DNA from: Candidatus Dependentiae bacterium
Lineage (GTDB): Bacteria > Babelota > Babeliae > Babelales > Vermiphilaceae
Direction: 5' to 3'
Length of the DNA stretch: 56,400 bases
NCBI GenBank assembly: GCA_026389015.1
Contig: JAPLIR010000006.1
Coordinates: 1 to 56,400 of the forward strand
Positions within the stretch are counted from its first letter, which is position 1, and each line of letters begins with the position of its first letter. The position numbers and the translations under genes were made by a program. Below the pieces are notes generated by a model. The model was given only the letters and a program-made list of their open reading frames with translations, was not told the DNA's origin and ran no database searches. Shown here piece by piece: positions 43,372-51,365 of the stretch.

Positions 43372-43852
43372 CCATTGCTGCCATTAAAAGATCTTCTAAT
43401 AACGTTACAAACGTCACCGGCATTTCAGCCATTATTCCCATACAACCACATTTGGCATCTACCTTATTCCACAATGCATGTGCAACGCCAGCTGAACTGA
43501 CAAGCATTAAGGCTAATACCGTCCAATTGACCAGCAAAAGCTGCCAACGAAACATATAGGCAACGCCAAGCCCTAATTCAATAAAGGGGTACCCCAAAGC
43601 GTATGGTCTACAAAGCCGAGCAACAAGATCATATTTTTCGAATGCATCAGCAAAACAACATAGATCCATTACTTTAAACGTTCCTGCCATGAGAAACATG
43701 ATACCCATAAAGTCATTCATCCAATCATGAGTATGCGTAACAAGATGATCATGTCCAACAAATAAGAACTGCTTTGCAATAGTCAGTACTATTACCGCCG
43801 CATACATTTTGATAAGCGGCACAAATTTTTCTAAAGAATATTTTTCATCCAT
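43349..43852 (-). CDS. MauE/DoxX-like integral membrane protein
   Basis: 167 residues with four hydrophobic segments (about 13-33, 45-65, 88-120 and 145-166). The KCGCMGIMAE motif before the last helix is typical of the MauE/DoxX-type membrane proteins linked to thiol redox chemistry. AAAGGA lies upstream of the ATG. The gene begins 21 bp after the stop of the porin-like gene and is probably co-transcribed with it. The specific role is unknown; transfer of reducing power to envelope disulfides is a family-based guess. Confidence 0.72.
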   Translation of the reverse strand: MDEKYSLEKFVPLIKMYAAVIVLTIAKQFLFVGHDHLVTHTHDWMNDFMGIMFLMAGTFKVMDLCCFADAFEKYDLVARLCRPYALGYPFIELGLGVAYMFRWQLLLVNWTVLALMLVSSAGVAHALWNKVDAKCGCMGIMAEMPVTFVTLLEDLLMAAMAVMMLYM

Positions 43853-43873
43853 TACTCATCCTTTAAAAATAGA

Positions 43874-46102
43874 TTAGAAGTTAAAATACGCCGATAAAAT
43901 AAATCGAATAGAGTTAATTGGCTGCCCATGGTTTACTGCACCATATTCATTAGTAAACACATTACCAAATGATGTTTGTGTACATTCTACTTCTGCACTA
44001 AACGTCATTGGAGCAACAAGCCATTTAATACGCGGTGATACAGTCACCGTATAATCTATATCTGATGCATATTTAAAAATGACAATCTCACGGAGCGATT
44101 TGATACTAACAGAGGCTTTTGGGTTAGTTGGATCATGTACCGTAATATCATCCACATATGGCCACAATTTATTCTTAAAGCCAAGATTTTTAACAAATCC
44201 TATATACACTCCTGGGGATAATTTTTGATTCGTTGAAAAATCTGCGGACAATGACACCAACCTTGCTGGATCATAAAATCTTAGAATGTTTTTAGTTAGT
44301 GGTCTTTGTGGTTGATCACCCAATATTTTGGCCACCTCGCTTGTGCAAGGATCAACAATGCCAAAGCCTCCTAGTGGATGTGATAAACTTGAACCTACAA
44401 TAAGTTTAGCTTTGGTTATGAGACGTTCAAACTCAACTTTTGCAAATGCCATGATGGAAAAACTGGTAACTCCTCGCTTGGTTGCTCCAAAACGATTAGA
44501 ATAAAATGTTATACCTGGACTTGGGGACCTTGTCGATTCATTGTGAGATTTTGCCTGACTATCTGACGATCTTACTTGCGTGTTTTGTGACCTTATCGGA
44601 GGAACATACGACGGGGTATCGAGAATTATTGGAAGAAGCTTATCAATATCAAGTCTCAAATCGTTATCTTCAAAAAGGCGAGGCTGTTCTGTTTGAATAT
44701 CAGCAGCAAGAGCAAATATATGTTTTTTAAATTGTGCACGACCTTGAAAATGGAAATTATACCATGTGGGATTCTGAAATTGTTCAGGAGAAATTCCAGA
44801 ATTCTGCCGTGCTTTGTTATCTATATTGGTTAAAACAGCCATAATTAATTTGAATTCTGGTATCACTTTTTGCGTAACCCGGATTTGAAACAATCGGTTG
44901 TTTGGATCAGCAACAGCTCCTAGAATAGTAACGCGATCACGAGCAACAGAAACCTCAGGATCTTGGTCTGGATGCCATGTTTGCCCAAGCAATAAAATGG
45001 TTTTTTGCCACTCTAAATACATCGTAGCGTGAACAAGAAGAAAACCCGCGGTTTTTATACCGATACCCGGGTCAGTTGCTTGAACATAATTACTTTGAAA
45101 TGGAGAATAAAATTCAAAAGAAATATCGCCCGTCAATGACGCATCCAATACTTTGGGTCCCGTAATCAGAGAACCCATGTGAGCATGTAAAAACGTCAAA
45201 AATTGAGACCGATCATTAACGTCACGGTTATTAGAATCATAACCTGGTTGAACGGGTACTATAAATGGTTGGAATTCTTGTAATATCGCTATTTGTCTGG
45301 TGACGTAAGAAGCCTCTGTTTGAATATAGCCAAAAGGCGTAAATTGAAAGATTGTTCTTTCTGCACCAGACGCATGCCAACCATGAGCACTTTTAAAAGC
45401 TTCACTCTCAAAAACAGAATCTTTAACTGCAGGCGGAGCACCATGGCTCGCTGCCGCACCATGATCAGCCGGCGCAGCCGGCGGAGGAGGTGGTGTTGCA
45501 TGCCAACCATGAGCACTTTTAAACGCTTCGGTTTTATAAAGATCATCTGAAGCACTCGCTGGAGCACCATGACCTGCCGTTATAGCCTGGCGAGCTTTAG
45601 CAGCAGCAAGCTCCGGAGTACTGACCAATCCATGACCACCGGGCGCAGGATAGGCAGCACTCAAAACAGGCTCAATCTTTTTCAATTTTTTTGTGTAATA
45701 AAGAACACCACGCTCTGCCATTTTTTGGCCTTTTAGAGCTTGGTTGAGCTCAGGGGTGCCTTGAATACCTTGTTCACGATAGAATGCTAATTTCTTGTTA
45801 TAGCTATCGGCCAACCCTCTATTCAGATGAATAATACGTTGCATTCTTGGTGCCACAGAATCAGCTGTAGCACCAGGCTTGAGCGTTTCCAAGAGTCTTT
45901 TTAATTCTACGAGTTCAGTTTCTGCTTCCTTAATTTGCTTATCCATAGCATCAATATCTGATTGTTGCAAAGATGACTGAGAAGGCACTACGGCATCAAC
46001 ATTACTCAACAAAGATGCTGTTGCTTGATACGCCTCACTACATACAGGTGAAACAACGATACCAATCAAAAACAACCTGTATAAAAAAACTCCCGCTTTC
46101 AT
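43874..46102 (-). CDS. Putative outer-membrane porin-like protein with coiled-coil N terminus
   Basis: 742 residues, signal peptide MKAGVFLYRLFLIGIVVSPV. Residues 45-75 form a likely coiled coil (DIDAMDKQIKEAETELVELK). Residues 180-245 are a low-complexity linker with a duplicated motif EAFKSAHGWHA (at about 192 and 234) separated by Pro/Ala/His-rich sequence. From about residue 255 the alternating polar/hydrophobic strands resemble a barrel (GYIQTEASYVTRQIAIL, GFLLVHATMYLEWQKTILLL). The chain ends in Phe (ILSAYFNF), typical of outer-membrane proteins recognised by BamA. GAGG lies directly before the ATG. The coiled-coil-plus-barrel layout recalls porins tethered to peptidoglycan, though no SLH domain is seen. 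Confidence 0.72.
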   Translation of the reverse strand: MKAGVFLYRLFLIGIVVSPVCSEAYQATASLLSNVDAVVPSQSSLQQSDIDAMDKQIKEAETELVELKRLLETLKPGATADSVAPRMQRIIHLNRGLADSYNKKLAFYREQGIQGTPELNQALKGQKMAERGVLYYTKKLKKIEPVLSAAYPAPGGHGLVSTPELAAAKARQAITAGHGAPASASDDLYKTEAFKSAHGWHATPPPPPAAPADHGAAASHGAPPAVKDSVFESEAFKSAHGWHASGAERTIFQFTPFGYIQTEASYVTRQIAILQEFQPFIVPVQPGYDSNNRDVNDRSQFLTFLHAHMGSLITGPKVLDASLTGDISFEFYSPFQSNYVQATDPGIGIKTAGFLLVHATMYLEWQKTILLLGQTWHPDQDPEVSVARDRVTILGAVADPNNRLFQIRVTQKVIPEFKLIMAVLTNIDNKARQNSGISPEQFQNPTWYNFHFQGRAQFKKHIFALAADIQTEQPRLFEDNDLRLDIDKLLPIILDTPSYVPPIRSQNTQVRSSDSQAKSHNESTRSPSPGITFYSNRFGATKRGVTSFSIMAFAKVEFERLITKAKLIVGSSLSHPLGGFGIVDPCTSEVAKILGDQPQRPLTKNILRFYDPARLVSLSADFSTNQKLSPGVYIGFVKNLGFKNKLWPYVDDITVHDPTNPKASVSIKSLREIVIFKYASDIDYTVTVSPRIKWLVAPMTFSAEVECTQTSFGNVFTNEYGAVNHGQPINSIRFILSAYFNF

Positions 46103-46148
46103 GCCTCACCTACTCCGATCAGCAACACGTATTATGATATATGCAACA

Positions 46149-47924
46149 TTATTTATAGTAGCTAGAGCCAACAATATAGGTCTTTTCACCCTTTTTTACT
46201 GAATCTATATAAGCGACTTTTGTTGCACCATTTGCTTTATACTTCACCGTGCTTGCACCTTGCTGTATCGTATCTATAAATTGTTGAATGTATGATTTTC
46301 CATCATCATCTTTTGCATCTTTAAGGTTTTGCCAAATGTAATCATACGTATCGCCGTAGGCATAACAAAGGCCCGTGGTATCGAAAACAAATACGTTCAA
46401 ATCACCACGAATAAATTTGCCATTAGCTTGCGTAAATTCTGCAAATGCTATTTCTTCTGTATTACTCTGCAGCAGACTCGCAGCACTTTTTACTAAAAGA
46501 GACATTGTTTCAAATTTAAAGGTAGGAAATACTCCGCAACCAATAACATATTTACCAGTACCCATATCAACCATTTCTACATACGTTGATTCAAATGAAT
46601 TCTTGGTTTTATAATCAACCCAACCGCCACCTTTTTTTGCTTTTTCAATCAACTCACGTACATAATATCTGCCATCGTCATCTTTATAATCATAATGATT
46701 AGCTTTAACAAAACCCGATCCATCTGCCAAAAGTGTCCCTTGTAAATCATATACCACGAGGTACAAATCGCCGTAACGGTAGTCATCATTCGCGCGTGAA
46801 TTAAAGTCATCGGCCGCTACACTCAATCCTGCAGTCTTCATTCGAGTGTAACCTTTTTTCACTAAATCAATTGCTTGATCACGAGTGCCATCTGGATAAA
46901 AACCACAGGCTATAAAATAGTTGTTTCCTTTGGCATCAACAACACGTTCGGCATATGCTTTTTTGGTCGCACGCTTTGATTGATACGTAATCCAAACGCC
47001 TTCATTCGGCGTCTCTTGTAATCTTTTAATAATTTCTTGGTTGATCAACTTACCATCAGAGTCTTTATAGTCCCAACTGCTACCGCCAATTAATTCTGGG
47101 CGATCGCCTTGCGCCACAACAATACCTTTAAAATCAAGCGCGTAGAGGTATAAGTCACCTGAAATAAATCTACCTAATTTATAGCTAAAGGTACTGAATG
47201 CTTCTTCCTTTGGAAGTTTTTTTGCTTTGTAATCATTGAATAATGCAACAGCACCTTTTACAAAATTGACCGTAGCATCTTCTTTGGAATGTGGATAATA
47301 ACCAGAACCGACAACGTACGTCTTTCCATCTTTCTTGAGCTCTTGCACATAAGAAACTTTTGTGCCATTGCGCCATTGATAGACAATTTCACCACCGCCA
47401 TTCTTTGCCTTATCAATAAAATCTTTTACAACAGTCGTACCAAAAACATCGCGCAGATCGTAAAGATTTTTCCATACAAGGTCGCCTTGTTGGCCATGCG
47501 CCAAGCAAACACCCTTGTCATCAAAAACAAATAAGTAGAGCTCGCCCTTCACAAAATCTCTGGTATGCGTAAATTGACTGAACGCTACACTTGGTTCATT
47601 GTTTTTCAAGAACTCAATACCTTTTTCAACAAGCTCTCTTGTTGCTTTCTTTTTTGCTTTCGTATCAAACGGCTCTTGTTCATTAGTTATTACGATGGCA
47701 TCATCGCCACGCGTTACTGTTTCAGTAACCGTTCCATCTTCTTCTGTTGTTGCTATATCAAGGGGTTCGTTAACGTCTCCTTCGATATCCATGGCATAAT
47801 TAAGATCTACAATTTTTTTCTTAATTTTCGTTAATTTTTTTGGACGATAAGCATCAACGGTATTAACCGAAAATCCTGCGCAAGACACAATAAACGCGAG
47901 TAATAGAACTTTTTTATTCATCAT
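46149..47924 (-). CDS. Exported protein of four tandem Cache-like domains
   Basis: 591 residues, signal peptide (KKVLLLAFIVSCAGFSVNTV). After a linker, four repeats of about 120 residues (about 97-210, 217-335, 340-460, 465-591) share a pattern: helix, AF..F, F.[KR]G[DE]LYL.V.D.KG..LA.G, a D/W-rich segment (WKNLYDL, WDYKDSDG, YDYKDDDG, WQNLKDAKDDDG), V.Y or W.[DT]Y, K.[AV]Y[VI], and G..Y[VF]I[GA][SC]G.[YF]P. This is the single Cache (sCache_2) fold that binds small ligands in the periplasm. No kinase, methyl-accepting or membrane domain follows, so this may be a soluble binding or scavenging protein rather than a receptor. AAGGAAT lies upstream. Confidence 0.82.
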   Translation of the reverse strand: MMNKKVLLLAFIVSCAGFSVNTVDAYRPKKLTKIKKKIVDLNYAMDIEGDVNEPLDIATTEEDGTVTETVTRGDDAIVITNEQEPFDTKAKKKATRELVEKGIEFLKNNEPSVAFSQFTHTRDFVKGELYLFVFDDKGVCLAHGQQGDLVWKNLYDLRDVFGTTVVKDFIDKAKNGGGEIVYQWRNGTKVSYVQELKKDGKTYVVGSGYYPHSKEDATVNFVKGAVALFNDYKAKKLPKEEAFSTFSYKLGRFISGDLYLYALDFKGIVVAQGDRPELIGGSSWDYKDSDGKLINQEIIKRLQETPNEGVWITYQSKRATKKAYAERVVDAKGNNYFIACGFYPDGTRDQAIDLVKKGYTRMKTAGLSVAADDFNSRANDDYRYGDLYLVVYDLQGTLLADGSGFVKANHYDYKDDDGRYYVRELIEKAKKGGGWVDYKTKNSFESTYVEMVDMGTGKYVIGCGVFPTFKFETMSLLVKSAASLLQSNTEEIAFAEFTQANGKFIRGDLNVFVFDTTGLCYAYGDTYDYIWQNLKDAKDDDGKSYIQQFIDTIQQGASTVKYKANGATKVAYIDSVKKGEKTYIVGSSYYK

Positions 47925-47964
47925 AATTCCTTTTTTTCAAATACTTACTTTTTACTTCGTTCAA

Positions 47965-48566
47965 TTAGTCTTGTCTGCGGCCAGTAAAACGCAATAACAA
48001 CAAGAATAGATTAATAAAATCAAGATACAAAATCAGCGCGCCAAGAATAGCAATCTTACTTTTAACTTCTTCATTATCACCAAGTTGATGTGCCATAAGT
48101 TTAATTTTTTGTGTGTCATACGCCGTTAATAACGTAAAAGCATCATCAATAATACATTGCCCATGGCAGTCAGATCGGCTCTGGTAAAAAAGCCATAAAT
48201 GGACATAATGCCAAACATGCCAGCAGTAATTAAGAAGGTAAGATAGATAGAACCTAAACTATAAATAACAAAAATAGGAGCAAGTGTTAACGCAACTGAC
48301 GCCGCGTAAAGCAAGAAGCAACCAAGAGCGGTTGCAAAATTCATACGTAAAACAAAAGCACTTAAGCCAATGACTAAAGCAAGCTGCGCAATAAAAAGAC
48401 CAATTAAAAGATAGGGGTGGAGCATCAATTGCTCTAAATAACCTGGCGTCCTTGCAAGATAAAAAGCAAGTCCGGCAGTCACCGCAAGTCCAACAGTCAT
48501 CCAACCATACACCTTATACATGAAGCTTGATAAGCTCTCTTGTGCGCTATAGCTCTCATTATACAT
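47965..48566 (-). pseudogene. Bax inhibitor-1 family membrane protein, disrupted by deletion/frameshift
   Basis: From ATG 48566 (AAGGAG five bases upstream) the N-terminal two thirds of a BI-1/YccA-type protein are intact (YKVYGWMTVGLAVTAGLAFY, LYAASVALTLAPIF, GIMSIYGFFTRADLTAMGN). Then MLLRY and a stop at 48126 follow. In another frame the C terminus is present: AFTLLTAYDTQKIKLMAHQ, KIAILGALILYLDFINLF, ending RRQD at 47965. About 30 residues of the sixth-helix region expected in the family are missing, and the phase is shifted. An internal deletion of roughly 80-110 bp explains this. BI-1 proteins are multi-pass ion-channel-like proteins; this copy should be non-functional unless it is an assembly error. 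Confidence 0.8.
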
Positions 48567-48748
48567 ATGCTCTCCTTATTTTTTTTAATGTAAACTATGT
48601 GGACAGCATATAAACAGATCAACATTTGTTCAACTTTTTTTATTTATGCTCAAACGCCTCTCACATTTAATGCTTGCATAACTACTGCTTATTGCATATA
48701 TACTTTAATCAGTATTCATATCTATATCATGTATAAAAAGGAGCATTC

Positions 48749-49423
48749 ATGAAAAAAATGAACATAATGGCAACATATCTTTTATTGTTGCTACCAACTC
48801 AAATATTTGGAGCTGGGGCGCAAGAAACATCCACTGGCGGACGCAATCGAAATCAAATTAATTTTGAAGGCATATTAACAACACAGGAAGGCAACATCTA
48901 TCAAGTAGAACAACTTAGTTTTAACAGACTCATTAAACAAATTCCTGTATTTGAAATGCCAAACGAGCAAGCAAGCACTTTAAACCCCGAACCTTCTAAG
49001 AAGGGCATGATAGAATACATGCTTTCAGAAAATCCCGAAAAAAAATTCGCTGTCTTTAAAATTGACCTTGCTGAAACAAAAACAATAGAAGCACCAGAAC
49101 CAAATAGGATATGGAACTACCAAACAAAGCCTGGAAAAATCGCAAGAAGGTACATCAAAATAATAGTCACTGACAACGCCGGCAAAACTGACTCGTACTT
49201 AGTAGAAAATACCAAAACACTCTATTGCGCAGAAAAGACACCTGCAGGTCCTAAAGAATTAGAAATAAAAATGCCTGCATTCAAAAGATTAGAAATTACC
49301 GGATACTCTAAAGAAGAGAACGAAAATGACAAAAAAAACAAAGCAAAACAAAGCAAAACTCCTGCCGAAAAAAAAGCTTCTAACAAACAATATGGACACT
49401 CAGAAAAAATAACAAAGGCTTAA
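48749..49423 (+). CDS. Secreted protein of unknown function with Lys-rich tail
   Basis: 224 residues, signal peptide MKKMNIMATYLLLLLPTQIFG; AAGGAG six bases before the ATG. The central part looks like mixed beta structure (FAVFKIDLAETKTIE, YIKIIVTDNAGKTDSYLV). The last 45 residues are very rich in Lys/Glu/Asn (ENENDKKNKAKQSKTPAEKK), probably disordered. No family recognised. It stands alone, divergent from the BI-1 remnant. Confidence 0.75.
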   Translation: MKKMNIMATYLLLLLPTQIFGAGAQETSTGGRNRNQINFEGILTTQEGNIYQVEQLSFNRLIKQIPVFEMPNEQASTLNPEPSKKGMIEYMLSENPEKKFAVFKIDLAETKTIEAPEPNRIWNYQTKPGKIARRYIKIIVTDNAGKTDSYLVENTKTLYCAEKTPAGPKELEIKMPAFKRLEITGYSKEENENDKKNKAKQSKTPAEKKASNKQYGHSEKITKA

Positions 49424-49540
49424 TGAGTTACTACTTTTGAACGGAGCAAAGCCAATAGATTTTTTACTACGTTGCTGCTATAGTTAATAACTTGTTAAAA
49501 ACAGTCAAAATTTTAAAAAAATTATTGTAAAGGAGCCACA

Positions 49541-49861
49541 ATGGCAATTGCTATTACCCCAGAAAATTTCGAAAAAGAAATTGCTCAATCAACCAAGCCA
49601 GTCATTCTTGACGTGTATGCCACCTGGTGCGGACCATGCCAACAAATGATGCCCGTTGTTGAAGAATTGGAAAATGAATTAGGCAATACCTATAAATTTG
49701 CCAAACTCAATGTTGATGAAGCCCGAGAAATTTCAATTAAGTATGGCGTCACCTCAGTACCAACTTTCATCTTCATTAAGAACAATGTCGTTAAGGGCAA
49801 AGAAACTGGCTACATGAGCAAAGAAGAGTTACAAGAAAAAATCGAAACATTACTCGCGTAA
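49541..49861 (+). CDS. trxA: Thioredoxin
   Basis: 106 residues, standard length. Active site WCGPCQ about residue 30, preceded by VILDVYATW and followed by KLNVDEAREISIKYGVTSVPTFI with the cis-Pro loop (VTSVPTF). No signal peptide, so it acts in the cytoplasm as a disulfide reductant. AAAGGAG lies five bases before the ATG. It converges on cysS with a four-base gap and no terminator between. Confidence 0.96.
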   Translation: MAIAITPENFEKEIAQSTKPVILDVYATWCGPCQQMMPVVEELENELGNTYKFAKLNVDEAREISIKYGVTSVPTFIFIKNNVVKGKETGYMSKEELQEKIETLLA

Positions 49862-49865
49862 TCGA

Positions 49866-51200
49866 TCACTTCTTCTTATCTTGCACTTCAAAGCCTAGTG
49901 CTTTTAATTGATCTCGAATTACATCAGCTCGTGTCCAATCTTTTGCGACACGGGCTGTTTCTCTTTCTGCCAAAAGCTGTTTAATTTCAGGTGTAACAAT
50001 AGCTTCTTCAACCGGTAAGGGTTGTAGACTTAATCCCAACACATTTTGTAAGAATGCTTTTACACTGCATGCTTCGTGCGCTGTGCGTTGTAACTCGCCC
50101 AAGTTCTCAAACACTACACCAAGCATGCCGGGAGTGTTCAAATCGTCACACAAAAATACAAGCATTTTTTTGACAATCACTGATTCATGAACTGTTGCCG
50201 CATCAACATCTTGCGCAGTATACTCTTGCAATACACGGCATAATTTTTGATAACTTTTTTGTACCGCCTCAATATCATCAAAAGAAAAATCAAGGGGTGA
50301 TCGATAATAATGATTTAAATAATAAAAACGAACCACCATGGGATCAAACTTAGTAAACACATCACGTAAGGTAAAAAAATTACCCAACGACTTTGACATC
50401 TTTTCTTTATTAATACGCACAAATGCATTATGCATCCAATACCGTGCAAATGGTGCACCGAACAATCCTTCTGACTGTGCTATTTCATTTTCATGATGAG
50501 TAAAAATCAAATCCATGCCGCCGGCATGAATGTCTATGTGCTTGCCTAAGTAATGTGCCGCAAGAGCCGAACATTCAATGTGCCAACCTGGACGGCCCCA
50601 ACCCCATGGACTTTGCCAAAATTGACCCTCTTCTTCACTTTTCCATAAAGCAAAATCAAGAGGGTTTTTCTTTTTATCATTAGCCTCTACACGTGCACCA
50701 ACTACTAATTCATCTAATTTTTGTTTTGAGAGCATGCCATACGCTGGAAATGCTGGAATATGAAAATAAACATCTCCATCAACCACGTATGCAGTACCAT
50801 TATCCACAAGCCCCTTGATAAATTTTATAATAGCCGGAATCGAATCTGTTACACGAGGTTCATAAGTTGGGACAGTGCAATTCAACTGTGCCATGTCGTG
50901 CGTAAATGTAGTAATATAACGTTGAGCTACATCTTTATAATCCTGCTCATTGCCTGTCTCTTTAACCGCTTTACTGAGTAATTTATCATCGATATCGGTA
51001 AAATTTCTGCAATATTTCACGTTATAATTCAAAAAATTTAACAACCGATACAGTACATCAAAAATAACGTACACGCGCCCATGGCCAACATGCGCATAAT
51101 CATACGGCGTAATGCCACAAACGTATAAGCGTACGTTATTGCCTTCTAGTGGTGTAAAAAGCTCTTTTTTGCCCGTTAATGTATTAGTAATTTTTAACAT
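49866..51200 (-). CDS. cysS: Cysteinyl-tRNA synthetase
   Basis: 444 residues. LYVCGITPYDYAHVGHGRVYVIFD contains the zinc Cys and the HIGH-type motif (here HVGH); HIECSALAAHYLG and GGMDLIFTHHENEIAQSE are typical zinc and core regions. KMSKSLGN is the second class I signature. The C-terminal CysS helical domain follows (QLLAERETARVAKDWTRADVIRDQL). The enzyme charges tRNA-Cys in the cytoplasm. Slightly shorter than the usual 460 residues but apparently complete. GGAG lies upstream of the ATG. Confidence 0.97.
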   Translation of the reverse strand: MLKITNTLTGKKELFTPLEGNNVRLYVCGITPYDYAHVGHGRVYVIFDVLYRLLNFLNYNVKYCRNFTDIDDKLLSKAVKETGNEQDYKDVAQRYITTFTHDMAQLNCTVPTYEPRVTDSIPAIIKFIKGLVDNGTAYVVDGDVYFHIPAFPAYGMLSKQKLDELVVGARVEANDKKKNPLDFALWKSEEEGQFWQSPWGWGRPGWHIECSALAAHYLGKHIDIHAGGMDLIFTHHENEIAQSEGLFGAPFARYWMHNAFVRINKEKMSKSLGNFFTLRDVFTKFDPMVVRFYYLNHYYRSPLDFSFDDIEAVQKSYQKLCRVLQEYTAQDVDAATVHESVIVKKMLVFLCDDLNTPGMLGVVFENLGELQRTAHEACSVKAFLQNVLGLSLQPLPVEEAIVTPEIKQLLAERETARVAKDWTRADVIRDQLKALGFEVQDKKK

Positions 51201-51365
51201 TGCTCTCCAGAGAATAAAATAATAATCATGCGTAGTTGTTTGTTTGATATCTTACAACAAATAACCAATGCTCTCTAGTCAATTTAAAAAAAAAGAGTAT
51301 CTTATTGATCCATGAAGTAAACAGTGCCTTTAAACGCCACGGCAACACATGCCAGGAGCTTATCA

